Shown here: in pieces, positions 30,712 through 38,639 of the stretch
Position numbering within the stretch: the first letter of the stretch is position 1
How the letters are laid out: each line of letters opens with the position of its first letter
IMG/VR virus record: IMGVR_UViG_3300031974_001349
Location: 1-64,000 of that record
Length of the DNA: 64,000 nucleotides
Source: a virus
Reading direction: 5' to 3' (one strand)
Program-made: the position numbers and the translations under genes
Notes under the pieces: model-generated
Database searches by the model: none
Seen by the model: only the letters and a program-made list of their open reading frames with translations
What the model was told of the DNA's origin: nothing

Positions 30712-31557
30712 ATGTTTTACAATCCAAAACTAGAATCTATTCAGTCGAATAGTTCCACGCAAAAGTACGTATCCGAAATGAGCAAGGAAATGCTTGCTGG
30801 CAGACTTGAGGGATGCGTCAAGAATGTAACTACCAATCAAGGCAAGTACCTACGCACATGGAACGGTGAAGTTGATGTCGTCGAAGAGGCAATATCACGT
30901 GCACCAATGTTCGCAAACGTATTAAAGTCTCGTGGATACAAGAACATCCTTTTTGTCGGTCACTTTAATGACCACCAGACATCGTGGATTCTGGACAAGT
31001 TTGCTGGTCGTATGATCGATCTTGTACCAGAAGAACGTGGAGATGCTCAGACATATCCAGATCTAAACGTAGTTGTACAATTCATTCCAGTAATAATGAA
31101 AGAATTCGGATACGAAGATTCGTTTACTGTAGCACGTCCGTCAGAGAGCAAGCACCAAGGTGTTATGCACGAAGTATACTCTGAATGCGGAGTTCCTGTA
31201 TCTCCTTGTGGTCCTCAGTACAAGCATGGACATCAATCTTTCGGTATGGAGCACTCCGGTGAACCATTCGATGCGGTTGTCTTCCTAGGAGTTCCAATGA
31301 GTACTCCGGATGTCGGTTTCGAAGAAGATCTAGTACGCAGTGTGTTCGCACCAATGTGTACAGAAGACTTTGAGATGGTTGACCTATACTATGGTGCACC
31401 ATCTTCAGTTAAGTGGCAGAACGGTGAAGAGAAATCTTCCCTACCAGAAGTACAGTCTGCCTTTACTACTCGTGTTTCATGGGATCATGGATTTGCCCGT
31501 CAAGGCGGTTCCCCAGAAGAGTTTGACATTATGGCACGTATGTTTACCGTTTACTAA
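30712..31557 (+). CDS. unknown late protein, isolated by a terminator
   Basis: 281 residues with mixed alpha/beta pattern: RGYKNILFVGHFNDHQTSW (strand-loop of Rossmann type), VVVQFIPVIMKEFGYED, and SGEPFDAVVFLGVPMSTPD. Alternating strands and helices and a GH.ND segment suggest a nucleotide- or sugar-nucleotide-binding enzyme, but no family is recognised. Late transcription and a strong terminator imply high, independent expression, as in the sulfotransferase-like and carbamoyltransferase genes. Its C-terminal YPW-free sequence lacks fibre features. Confidence 0.5.
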   Translation: MFYNPKLESIQSNSSTQKYVSEMSKEMLAGRLEGCVKNVTTNQGKYLRTWNGEVDVVEEAISRAPMFANVLKSRGYKNILFVGHFNDHQTSWILDKFAGRMIDLVPEERGDAQTYPDLNVVVQFIPVIMKEFGYEDSFTVARPSESKHQGVMHEVYSECGVPVSPCGPQYKHGHQSFGMEHSGEPFDAVVFLGVPMSTPDVGFEEDLVRSVFAPMCTEDFEMVDLYYGAPSSVKWQNGEEKSSLPEVQSAFTTRVSWDHGFARQGGSPEEFDIMARMFTVY

Positions 31558-31581
31558 CGGTAGGAACTTACCCGACAGTGA

Positions 31582-31615
31582 AAAAAAGAGGGGGACGCAA
31601 GTCCCCTTTCTTTTA
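31582..31615. terminator. bidirectional intrinsic terminator
   Basis: Stem GGGGAC/GTCCCC (31591-31606) with loop GCAA, A-run on the left and T-run on the right. It separates the plus-strand island from the convergent minus-strand genes; the stop of the 47-residue minus gene sits in it. Confidence 0.88.
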
Positions 31616-31756
31616 TATGCAATATAAGATACCACCTAGAACACCACACCATATCAAGACATTTGGATAGTCTATCCAGCAGTCCTTAAAATCAACGGCA
31701 GTGTACCGGATGAAATCTACAGTGTATCTAAGATACTTCGTCACCTTCTGGTTCAT
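31613..31756 (-). CDS. 47-residue predicted membrane protein
   Basis: Begins MNQKVTKYLRYTVDFIRYTA and continues to a hydrophobic C terminus (VLIWCGVLGGILYCI). It overlaps the next gene's end by 29 bases and stops in the terminator. A single transmembrane segment at the C terminus is likely (tail-anchored). Function unknown; coding is judged from size, overlap and hydrophobic pattern. Confidence 0.5.
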   Translation of the reverse strand: MNQKVTKYLRYTVDFIRYTAVDFKDCWIDYPNVLIWCGVLGGILYCI

Positions 31757-32393
31757 TGATTGTCCCCACTTCTATCTTTACATTCTTAGGTAAGATTAGT
31801 TTTATATCTGAGTGAACGTGATGTATCACGAACTGCGTGTTACTGAACTCTTGAAAAAACTTAGACCAGATCGGTCTCCAGTTAGATGCCATGCGGTGCA
31901 CGTTCAAGGCACTGCGATCTGCCTGTAAAAAGTTGTCAGTATAACTGGCAAGGTTCATATCGAACATAGCATCGAATCCGTATATGTGAACTTCGGTTGC
32001 TCTCATGATACGACAAGCATAGTCAACTGCCATGTGACCGCATGAGTAGTTCGATGCGGCATCTGCCAACTTTTGCCCTGGTAGTCTTGCGTATGGTGGT
32101 ACGTGGGTATGAAACCCTTTGATGTTTTGAGAATATTTTAGGTAGAACGTCGGGTTCTTTTCCATCCATCGACGTGGACGTGTGCCTAGAATCCAATCAT
32201 AGTGATCTAGTTGAATCTCACCTCGTTCAAGTGCACCCATGATCTTGAAGTCTACCATACAAGACGCAAAGACCTCGTAAGGTGTCAGAGGGAGAGGGGG
32301 CATGTTGCAAACAAGGAGTTCTCCCTTCACACCACGTTCGAAGAGAGGCCAACTGTCACCGTTGCCCAGTATGTGAACTGTTCTCTGTTTCAT
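31728..32393 (-). CDS. GT29/sialyltransferase-like or DUF115-like protein
   Basis: 221 residues. VHILGNGDSWPLF at the start (nucleotide-sugar G.G.S loop), then ASCMVDFKIMG, LGTRPRRWMEKNP, and a later SCGHMAVDYACRIM segment with HIYGFDAMFD. This layout resembles sialylmotif-type or DUF115 glycan enzymes. It lacks the known catalytic His of all members, so it may be a related transferase or degraded copy. It lies next to other sugar enzymes. Medium-low certainty. Confidence 0.5.
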   Translation of the reverse strand: MKQRTVHILGNGDSWPLFERGVKGELLVCNMPPLPLTPYEVFASCMVDFKIMGALERGEIQLDHYDWILGTRPRRWMEKNPTFYLKYSQNIKGFHTHVPPYARLPGQKLADAASNYSCGHMAVDYACRIMRATEVHIYGFDAMFDMNLASYTDNFLQADRSALNVHRMASNWRPIWSKFFQEFSNTQFVIHHVHSDIKLILPKNVKIEVGTINEPEGDEVS

Positions 32394-32752
32394 CGTTCAC
32401 CCTCTTTATGAAACGATCCGTAGATGCAGTGTGCTAGTTCATGTCCCCAAGTAGACATTCGATTGGTGTCTCGAACACTCCTTGGTTCCACTACGTATAT
32501 ATCGCAACGTTTTACCTTAGTCAGATCTCCCTTTGGATGTACCCATCGAGCAAGACCATCGACCTCTTGCTTGCTAAAGTCTGCGTCCTCCAAATACTTG
32601 TTTAGAGCACGTTCTGTTGGAAACGTCTGAATTCGAATATCGATGTACTCTCCGGTAACATCGTGCGTCTTGGTGATGCTCTTCTCTGTGGTGTCGCAAC
32701 TGGATAGTACCAGCAGCAGGACAACTAGAGATCCTAGTGCTTTAATATTCAT
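32390..32752 (-). CDS. lipoprotein with HExxH site
   Basis: 120 residues from MNIKALGSLV (a start at 32764 adds four). Residues 1-20 form a signal peptide ending in LSSC, a lipobox, so it should be a lipoprotein in the cell envelope. Residues 100-116 contain STWGHELAHCIYGSFHKEG, a zinc motif HExxH with a following His. The mature domain is small (about 100 residues). A membrane-anchored protease could cut host envelope proteins during lysis or exclusion; this is inference. It overlaps the nuclease gene by 11 bases. Confidence 0.6.
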   Translation of the reverse strand: MNIKALGSLVVLLLVLSSCDTTEKSITKTHDVTGEYIDIRIQTFPTERALNKYLEDADFSKQEVDGLARWVHPKGDLTKVKRCDIYVVEPRSVRDTNRMSTWGHELAHCIYGSFHKEGER

Positions 32753-33077
32753 ACCTGACAGCATGTCCTTTCTCTGTTAGTAGGGTGTTGATCATGGTCT
32801 CTCCTAGATATATCTCACCTAGGATGCGACCATACTTGCCTTCCTTGAATGTTTTTAGTTTTATTTTGGTACCAACAGGTGCGACCTGATTCACGAACTC
32901 CTTTGCGGCAAGTCCTTTCTTTTTTTCCTCAAGGTCTCTCGTGCGAGATTCCCAAGCATCAATACCGAAAAGACGAATGCGCTGGTTGTGGTAAATAAGA
33001 CCAAACCCAAGATCAATATCAACGTCGACGGTATCACCATCAACCCATCTACGAACTGTCGCATTGTATTCGTACAT
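32742..33077 (-). CDS. SNase/thermonuclease-like nuclease
   Basis: 111 residues of the staphylococcal-nuclease fold: RRWVDGDTVDVDIDLGFGL, RIRLFGIDAWESR, YGRILGEIYLGE and a C-terminal LLTEKGHA block. The catalytic Arg35, Glu43 and Arg84 correspond to the Arg-Glu-Arg triad of the family (Arg35, Glu43, Arg87 in S. aureus). It has no signal peptide, so it works in the cytoplasm, perhaps in host DNA breakdown or recombination. Length is about that of the core fold. Fairly sure of the family; substrate unknown. Confidence 0.8.
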   Translation of the reverse strand: MYEYNATVRRWVDGDTVDVDIDLGFGLIYHNQRIRLFGIDAWESRTRDLEEKKKGLAAKEFVNQVAPVGTKIKLKTFKEGKYGRILGEIYLGETMINTLLTEKGHAVRYEY

Positions 33078-33296
33078 TTACTCCACATCTGGAACTATCG
33101 AGTAGGCAACCTCCAAGATATCTTGGTATTCAGCAACCTGTTTTAACTCGTGTTCCAGAGCCTCCATTACGTCTGAGTGTTCACCGATACCAGCAGGATT
33201 TTGTAAGTATACCTCTACGTTTGCTTTATGCATAGAGATCTTACCTTTCATATGTGCGATAGTCGCATCAATCATTCTATTTCTCAAAGTTTTCAT
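33078..33296 (-). CDS. small conserved helical protein
   Basis: 72 residues. RMIDATIAHMKGKISMHKAN then EVYLQNPAGIGEHSDVMEA; two or three amphipathic helices with heptads, akin to small coil proteins of many marine T4-like phages. It shares one base with the holin-like gene upstream. Role unknown; small coiled-coil proteins beside holins may regulate lysis, but nothing proves this here. Confidence 0.6.
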   Translation of the reverse strand: MKTLRNRMIDATIAHMKGKISMHKANVEVYLQNPAGIGEHSDVMEALEHELKQVAEYQDILEVAYSIVPDVE

Positions 33297-33757
33297 TACC
33301 CTTCCCTTGCTTTCTCTATTGCACGAGAACCGAACCAGAACGATATGATTGCCGCAAAGATTGCTTTGGTGTCATCATCCCATAGGATGTTTAATGCTTG
33401 CGTCAGTGACATACCGTCGTTGACTGCTTCTCGTAATAATGTAATTTCTATTGTGGTGAACAGTATGAAAAAGGCATACGTGATCACCGGCCTTACCGAC
33501 TTCTGCAATCCGGACATAAATCCTGTGCCCTGAGAAATTGCAGTGTCGTGTGCCAAGAGTGCCTTCTGCTCTTCGTGCAGACCCATCTCTTGAAACCTTT
33601 TTATCTCATGGTCGTACCCTTTCATCTGGAGTTCTGCCATCTTCTCCATCTTCTTGAGTTCGAACTCCATCGTTCTTTTGGACTTGTAGTGTTCTGTGAT
33701 GGCTGGTACTACCGAACTACCGAATCCAAGGATCGACCCTATTAAACCACTTAACAT
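33296..33757 (-). CDS. putative holin, 3TM GTA-type family
   Basis: 153 residues. Segments at 3-19 (SGLIGSILGFGSSVVP), 85-108 (SVRPVITYAFFILFTTIEI) and 128-147 (KAIFAAIISFWFGSRAIEK) are hydrophobic, a three-segment layout known from the holin-3TM family of gene-transfer-agent holins. A polar, helical region with KMEKMAELQMKGYDHEIK lies between. It probably forms the pore through which the cytoplasmic lysozyme (42242) passes. Such a holin with T4-type lysozyme is plausible; spanins are not firmly found. Confidence 0.65.
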   Translation of the reverse strand: MLSGLIGSILGFGSSVVPAITEHYKSKRTMEFELKKMEKMAELQMKGYDHEIKRFQEMGLHEEQKALLAHDTAISQGTGFMSGLQKSVRPVITYAFFILFTTIEITLLREAVNDGMSLTQALNILWDDDTKAIFAAIISFWFGSRAIEKAREG

Positions 33758-33758
33758 A

Positions 33759-34439
33759 TCACTTCCTCCAATATTGACCTACCCACTCTTGTGGTTCGTA
33801 GGTCTTTCTAGGGGTTACGACTGTTTCCGTCATAGACTGTTTAATGCTTGGTCGTCCGTGGAAACAGACAATAGATGCACTCCCAATGTTACTTGGGTAC
33901 ACTTCATACTTATATGATTTTATCTGTTGCGGAAATGCTCTCTGCAATAAAACTCTCTGTATGGTGGGTATTGTGCTCTCCAGATATTCACCGTCTCCTC
34001 GATAGGTTTTCATTGCTTGCTCTTTACCGATCTGCCACTCGTGCCACACCCAGACCATTGTCGAAGATTCCCAAGACATGATAGGAGACTGCAGTTTACC
34101 CTTGAGGTATTGTTGATGATCATTGGTTGCACCCAGATCTTCCACACCCGCAAACTTACCGTCATATGACAGCAACCAATCGATGTTGCCTGTGATCACA
34201 GTGTCCAAGTCAAAGTAGACAACCCGTCCATCCATTCGACCATCGAACAGTTGGAGTTTATTCCACCATCCTTCGAGACCACCTCGAAGTGGGACAGTAG
34301 ATACTCCCGGAATGATTCGGTCGCTATAGCATACGAACTTGTGAGGCACCGTAGTGTTGCGTTCTACAGATGCTTTCAAAACATGTACGTACTCTTTGGA
34401 GAATTTGTCTCCCCATAGCACACAACAAACTGTGATCAT
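33759..34439 (-). CDS. GT-A glycosyltransferase (DxD)
   Basis: 226 residues. The DxD metal motif YFDLDTVITGN is at about 75-85, followed by G.EDLGATND, MSWESSTMVW and a VCFHGRPSIKQ closing segment. The layout is that of GT8-like or other small GT-A enzymes that move a sugar from UDP-hexose. It overlaps the GT25-like gene by 4 bases (ATGA), so these two act together. Acceptor unknown: host surface glycan or virion protein. Confidence 0.7.
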   Translation of the reverse strand: MITVCCVLWGDKFSKEYVHVLKASVERNTTVPHKFVCYSDRIIPGVSTVPLRGGLEGWWNKLQLFDGRMDGRVVYFDLDTVITGNIDWLLSYDGKFAGVEDLGATNDHQQYLKGKLQSPIMSWESSTMVWVWHEWQIGKEQAMKTYRGDGEYLESTIPTIQRVLLQRAFPQQIKSYKYEVYPSNIGSASIVCFHGRPSIKQSMTETVVTPRKTYEPQEWVGQYWRK

Positions 34440-35078
34440 ATTATCTCGTAATTGCTGTCAAAACCATGTTTTGCCAGACACCCTCTCTCGTTTTGGACTG
34501 TGGTGAAGTCGTCCTGTGCGTATGCACAGTACGGGTAGTGTTCTTGTAACCAACCGAATCGACTTAGATGTAGATAGACATCCGGTGTGTTTGCCTCTTT
34601 CCTCGCACGTTTTGTGAGGATCTTGGCACCCATTGGTGTAACTATATATGCGTGAGTCCCGGGAAAGTATGGTTTAGATACGAGTCCACCCCACCCAATC
34701 GTTGCTGGAGTATTGAACTTTCCGTAGGATGGTGCTCCTATGTTGCCACAGAAGTTAGGAAGCACGGTTGGTAGAGGCGCAGTGATCACTGCGTCGTGCT
34801 CGAACACTGCAATAGGTTCGTTTAGATGCATGCATGTATTCCACAAACTGTAGTGGGATAGGAAGCATGCGATTTGATTCTCTAGTCGTGAGTAGGTGTC
34901 ATTGAAGTGCTCTGTGCTGATACCTGATCTCTCACATATTTTGAAAACGTCATTCTTAGGTGTGATTGCCGCAAACTTTTCGACAGATACTCCATGAAGT
35001 TTCCCTGACTTGATACATCGATCGGCTGCCTGTTGTGACTTTGCATGCCCACCGATAGCAATTACAACTGCTCTCATA
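34436..35078 (-). CDS. GT25-family LPS glycosyltransferase
   Basis: 213 residues from MRAVVIAIGG (ATG 35078, GAAGGAAAC upstream). The GT25 signature NQIACFLSHYSLW, then AVFEHDAVIT, a GGLVSKPYF segment and a C-terminal YPYCAYAQDDFTTVQ match LPS sugar transferases (LgtB/LpsA-like). Typical reaction: transfer of a hexose from UDP-sugar to LPS core or lipooligosaccharide. In a phage this might alter the receptor after infection or decorate virion proteins. Terminator 35093 lies just upstream. Confidence 0.75.
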
Positions 35079-35092
35079 TAGTTTCCTTCAGA

Positions 35093-35121
35093 CAAAAAAA
35101 AGACGGGACATGCCCGTCTTT
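35093..35121 (-). terminator. intrinsic terminator
   Basis: Stem GACGGG/CCCGTC (35102-35118) followed on the minus strand by eight T. It ends the sulfotransferase-like transcript (35140-35835) ahead of the GT25-like gene. Confidence 0.88.
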
Positions 35122-35139
35122 CTATTTAGAGTATGCGCA

Positions 35140-35835
35140 TTATAGTGATGTTACGAATTCGTCAATCTCTTCTGCTTGTGCTGGAGATAGGAACTCTTTC
35201 CAGATTCCTACTTTTTCGACAAGACCTGAATCAGACCATTCACGTAGTGAACGGACTTCTGACTTCTCTACAGCAACGTCGATACAACCTAGATCAATGC
35301 TCTCTTTTTTCTGACCAAAACTTTCCAACTCCGGATTGTCTTGTTGAGGTAGTACACTGAATACGAAATCCATTAGTACACGTTGAGGTTCAGCAACCAA
35401 CTCTTCGTATGATATCTCTTTCTCGAATACGACATCTGAGACTGCCGATTCGAATTCTGCTACCATACTTAAACCTAGACTTGAATCACGGAAACCTTCC
35501 CATGACATTTCTGGTTCGAATGTTTGCCATACCTGAACTAGGGCATCTTTCCAATCACGACGGATTAGATAACGACGGTCAGTTGTGCACTGTAGAAGTG
35601 CCTCTTTGCTGATACCGTCTCTTGCTGGAGTATAATCTAATGAAGTAGTCACTACAGGTTTTAGGTTAACGTGATGTGCTTCTACAGCAACTTCCAAATT
35701 TGTACTACCTGGAGGAACTGCTTTTTCAGCACGAACCCACATGCCGTACATGTTCTGTAGAAAGTCTGCACCACAACCTGCACCACCTACTAGTACTTGA
35801 TCCGACAGATCACGCATAGATATTGCTTCAGACAT
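35140..35835 (-). CDS. sulfotransferase-like protein
   Basis: 231 residues. The N-terminal VLVGGAGCGADFLQNM looks like a 5'-PSB loop for PAPS in which GxxxSGT-type residues are altered; RRDWKDALVQVWQTF lies in the middle, and the closing VEKVGIWKEFLSPAQAEEID is the characteristic C terminus of sulfotransferases (bind 3'-phosphate of PAPS). It is a single-gene unit: late promoter at 35915 and terminator at 35093. Sulfation of a host or virion glycan is a guess. Confidence 0.5.
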   Translation of the reverse strand: MSEAISMRDLSDQVLVGGAGCGADFLQNMYGMWVRAEKAVPPGSTNLEVAVEAHHVNLKPVVTTSLDYTPARDGISKEALLQCTTDRRYLIRRDWKDALVQVWQTFEPEMSWEGFRDSSLGLSMVAEFESAVSDVVFEKEISYEELVAEPQRVLMDFVFSVLPQQDNPELESFGQKKESIDLGCIDVAVEKSEVRSLREWSDSGLVEKVGIWKEFLSPAQAEEIDEFVTSL

Positions 35836-35914
35836 ATTTCTTTCCTTGTTTGAACGTTCTAAGAATACTGTGATGTGTCCATACTCTGGCCAGTGGTCAC
35901 CATCACAGTTTAAT

Positions 35915-35922
35915 TATTTATA
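35915..35922 (-). promoter_or_regulatory. T4-type late promoter TATAAATA
   Basis: Exact TATAAATA on the minus strand about 80 bases before the sulfotransferase-like start, with an AAGGAAAG ribosome site. It follows directly after the terminator stem at 35922-35947. Confidence 0.7.
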
Positions 35923-35947
35923 AAAAAACCGGACCCGAAGTCCGGTT
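35922..35947 (-). terminator. intrinsic terminator with TTCGG loop
   Basis: Stem AACCGGAC/GTCCGGTT around CCGAA (35927-35947); on the minus strand it is followed by seven T. It ends the radical SAM operon. Confidence 0.88.
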
Positions 35948-35955
35948 CTTGTGGA

Positions 35956-36162
35956 TTATTTTTGCTCTTCTTTCCAAATAGTCCATAATCCGTATAGAAC
36001 ACCAGCATATGCTACCAGTGAGATCAAGGATTCAAAGAGAATGTAACTACCACAGACTGCGACGATTACTGTCCCGTCCCACGTGGTTCGTTCACCGATT
36101 CGTTCGTTGACCCATTCCTTTGCTTTTGCTACCCATACAGCTGCTTGTGTAAATCCCCACAT
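35956..36162 (-). CDS. small membrane protein
   Basis: 68 residues; amphipathic N terminus (TQAAVWVAKAKEWVNERIGE), then a transmembrane helix with GTVIVAVCGSYILFESLISL and a second hydrophobic part (AYAGVLYGLWTIW). Similar small proteins with a paired hydrophobic region occur in marine T4-like phages. It shares one base with the radical SAM gene. Role unknown; could be antiholin- or spanin-like but nothing shows it. Confidence 0.6.
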   Translation of the reverse strand: MWGFTQAAVWVAKAKEWVNERIGERTTWDGTVIVAVCGSYILFESLISLVAYAGVLYGLWTIWKEEQK

Positions 36163-37154
36163 TATTTGTTATCCCTATAGTCGTTGAGTGTGAAGTTTGT
36201 GCCGTGCATCTTCATAAGATCACGTTCGTGGTTGGTGTAGACTAAGACTTCCGGATCATCAACTAGGAAGTCACATTCTTTGCAGAAACCAGGATAGTCT
36301 CCTGTCTTGTGCTGTTGCCTCAGTTTTTCATATTCTTCACCGAAGAAAATATCTTCGATAGTATCGTCTTGACAGTGCCCCAGAACGGCCTCTTCGTCCC
36401 GTCCCAGTACCTGACAACATGGATGTACAGCCCCATGTTTACCGTCAAGACCGCCAGCACGTATAACCACATCGGGACTAAATGGTCTACCACAACTTTT
36501 TACCTTTCCTGTTCTTGCATTATCACCAATTTCGTATGCTCCTGACCAGTTGTGCATCTTCCAGATCTCTGTCTTGACACCCAACTCTTCGACCAGTGCT
36601 TTGTATTTGGTTAGTTCTTCATCAATCTTATCGTTGTCTGTGATAAGGTGATAGGTTGACACTACGCAATCTGCGCCTGTTTCGTTTACATAGGAAACCA
36701 TTTCCTGAATGTTGCGTTTGATTTGTGCGTAGTGCCCACCTACAGCGTTGTACATCCATTTGGTGTAGTCTTGTTCGTCTGACCCAATGAATGAAAACCG
36801 ATAGAAGTCCAGACCTGCGTCGACACAGTCTCGCATGTACTGACCTTCCATTTTAAATCCGTTCGAGAAGATGAAGCACTTTGCCCCATACTTCTTCACT
36901 ACCTTTATATATTCAGGTAGGTTCTTTGCCATTGTTGCCTCACCAGAACCATCAAGGTTCACGACACGGAGTCCATGCTTCGCACAGTCTGCAACGTATC
37001 CCTCGAACTCATCGAGTTTCATGATGCGACGGAACCCTTTGTGACGACCACCTTCACGCAGATCTTGTGGGCACATGCTGCAGGAATAGTTACACCCTCC
37101 AGCAACCTCGATAACCGCACGATCGATCGTGAATGTTTCTCTAGTCATTTCCAT
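36162..37154 (-). CDS. radical SAM enzyme with SPASM-like auxiliary site
   Basis: 330 residues. CNYSCSMC (C21, C25, C28) binds the 4Fe-4S cluster with SAM; VNLDGSGEATMAKNLPEY is the GEP-type loop, and PFIF-like strands follow. C-terminal Cys residues at KSCGRP, HPCCQV, FCKECD form a SPASM-type auxiliary cluster. Such enzymes modify peptides, sugars or nucleobases (e.g., peptide thioether crosslinks, sugar dehydration). It overlaps the GT9-like gene by 14 bases, which ties it to glycan chemistry. It may need a host reductase. Substrate unknown. Confidence 0.75.
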   Translation of the reverse strand: MEMTRETFTIDRAVIEVAGGCNYSCSMCPQDLREGGRHKGFRRIMKLDEFEGYVADCAKHGLRVVNLDGSGEATMAKNLPEYIKVVKKYGAKCFIFSNGFKMEGQYMRDCVDAGLDFYRFSFIGSDEQDYTKWMYNAVGGHYAQIKRNIQEMVSYVNETGADCVVSTYHLITDNDKIDEELTKYKALVEELGVKTEIWKMHNWSGAYEIGDNARTGKVKSCGRPFSPDVVIRAGGLDGKHGAVHPCCQVLGRDEEAVLGHCQDDTIEDIFFGEEYEKLRQQHKTGDYPGFCKECDFLVDDPEVLVYTNHERDLMKMHGTNFTLNDYRDNK

Positions 37155-38022
37155 AGTATTTACTCAATCTTGTTTCGTAATCAACTGCTCTTTTTTTAGT
37201 TTCACCTAAGAGAGTTCCCATGTTATTTATCCACCACCAAGGACTGTGCATCTCATGAGGTTCTAACTGCGGATGCATTCTAAGTGCATTTGGTGTGTGA
37301 TATTTAGTGACACCTTCACCTGACGTTACTGCCAAAGGTCTAGCAAAGTTCTTTGCGACGTAGTGCCAGATGCCATCATAGCACAGTACCAGTCTCGATG
37401 TAGAGATCAGATACATTGCCTCGGATGCTGGTGTACGATATGATACTTCATATACCTCAAACCCCAGTCCTTTCAGATGGGCAATTGCTCGTTCCCAGTC
37501 ATCGTTTGTGAATAAACGTTTCCACGTCCTTGGAGTCTCTGCGTTCCATGTAGGTCTCCAAATGGTGATCCGATTATCCACGTAATCTCGAAATGCATCT
37601 TTTCGAAAGATCCAATCGTTGTCTGGGGCACGGCCACCTTGTTCATCGGTATACACACCAGACTCGAAGTAGAATCGTGCTTTTGCTCTATGAATAGATG
37701 CAATCCTACTCGTACCATTCTTCTCCTTAACCACATCATCAAAAAACTTCCAGTCTCGATATCTGCCTTGCGCATTATAGATGTGGTGGACTTCTACACG
37801 ATCCTTGTCGTGGTAAAAGTTATGGATGTAGTCACACCTCTCGATGATTGTCTCGGGATCTTCAAAGTGGTGTAAATATTCAGGACCATGCTCCCAATGG
37901 AACTCTAGGTTGATTTTCCTGACATTATAGTCTGCGGCATATTTGTGGCACGAGTTAAGTGCCCACATAAAATCACCTACACCCGGTGTACCTCTCCAGG
38001 TTACGAGTTCCGACGGTTTCAT
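37141..38022 (-). CDS. GT9/heptosyltransferase-like protein
   Basis: 293 residues. GTPGVGDFMWALNSCHKYA at the start is like the GDxxxAL loop of GT9 heptosyltransferases; later LKGLGFEVYEVSYRTPASEA, LVLCYDGIWHYVAKNFARP (the family's D(T/S)G..H.A) and W.WINNMGTLL occur. GT9 enzymes add heptose to LPS core. Active residue pattern is partial. It overlaps the radical SAM gene by 14 bases. Moderate certainty. Confidence 0.6.
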   Translation of the reverse strand: MKPSELVTWRGTPGVGDFMWALNSCHKYAADYNVRKINLEFHWEHGPEYLHHFEDPETIIERCDYIHNFYHDKDRVEVHHIYNAQGRYRDWKFFDDVVKEKNGTSRIASIHRAKARFYFESGVYTDEQGGRAPDNDWIFRKDAFRDYVDNRITIWRPTWNAETPRTWKRLFTNDDWERAIAHLKGLGFEVYEVSYRTPASEAMYLISTSRLVLCYDGIWHYVAKNFARPLAVTSGEGVTKYHTPNALRMHPQLEPHEMHSPWWWINNMGTLLGETKKRAVDYETRLSKYYGND

Positions 38023-38366
38023 TAGTTAGTCTTAATACTCTTTACTTTACGTGCTGATCCAGTAGAAGTATATAGACCAAACCATGCGGCACCTGCACCG
38101 ACCACGACAGAGATAAGACCTGCCTGTGATGGGTTCGGTTCCGGTATAGTCATGAACCACTTAGTGGTCTCAATTAGTAGATACAGATATGTACCGATGA
38201 ATGCACGAGGGAAGATGCGGTAGGCATCGATCACATCTGCGAATTGCATTAGGGTTTCGAACTTATTAGCAACGGCAGTCTTCTGAGTTGTATCTAACTC
38301 AATCTCAACTTGTAGTTTCTTCTTCTCTATTGTTGGTACTGCTGTCTCTGTTGTTTCTTCAGACAT
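38022..38366 (-). CDS. small membrane protein, holin-like or structural
   Basis: 114 residues. An acidic, Thr-rich start then a helix (KFETLMQFADVIDAYRIFP) and two hydrophobic segments (AFIGTYLYLLIETTKWFM, AGLISVVVGAGAAWFGLYTS). It resembles small two-TM proteins often near lysis genes in marine T4-like phages. Its ATG is one base before the GT9-like stop. A holin or spanin component is possible but unproven. Confidence 0.55.
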   Translation of the reverse strand: MSEETTETAVPTIEKKKLQVEIELDTTQKTAVANKFETLMQFADVIDAYRIFPRAFIGTYLYLLIETTKWFMTIPEPNPSQAGLISVVVGAGAAWFGLYTSTGSARKVKSIKTN

Positions 38367-38639
38367 TTAACTAAACCTCTTTTGTATCCATTTGAATATG
38401 GCATATATGGACAGTCCGTAGAATGCGAGCACGCTCATCGGTAAACCAATGTAAATCAACTCCCATGGGTGAAGGAATAACAATTCCCACGAAAGATCTA
38501 CGATTGCCTGTACATCACTTGTCCTAGAAACATCTGAAGTCATGTCCATGGCAAGATCGTATTCTTCTACAATCCCATTCCATGTGTCGATGTCTAGACA
38601 GACCTGATCGTCTGGGCAGATAAAGCCCTCTTCCATCAC
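38367..38639 (-). CDS. small membrane protein, unknown
   Basis: 90 residues. An acidic N-terminal domain with two Cys (CPDDQVC) and a hydrophobic C terminus (ELIYIGLPMSVLAFYGLSIY). N-in single-pass or out topology unclear. The CxxxxxC pair could form a disulfide if exported. Follows the DUF6356 gene with TGATG overlap. Function unknown. Confidence 0.55.
   Translation of the reverse strand: MMEEGFICPDDQVCLDIDTWNGIVEEYDLAMDMTSDVSRTSDVQAIVDLSWELLFLHPWELIYIGLPMSVLAFYGLSIYAIFKWIQKRFS

Noticed and set aside
31613-32393. Frameshifted single gene from the 47-residue frame and the GT29-like gene
   Set aside because: The small frame encodes a separate hydrophobic protein with its own stop; the two overlap by only 29 bases in different frames.
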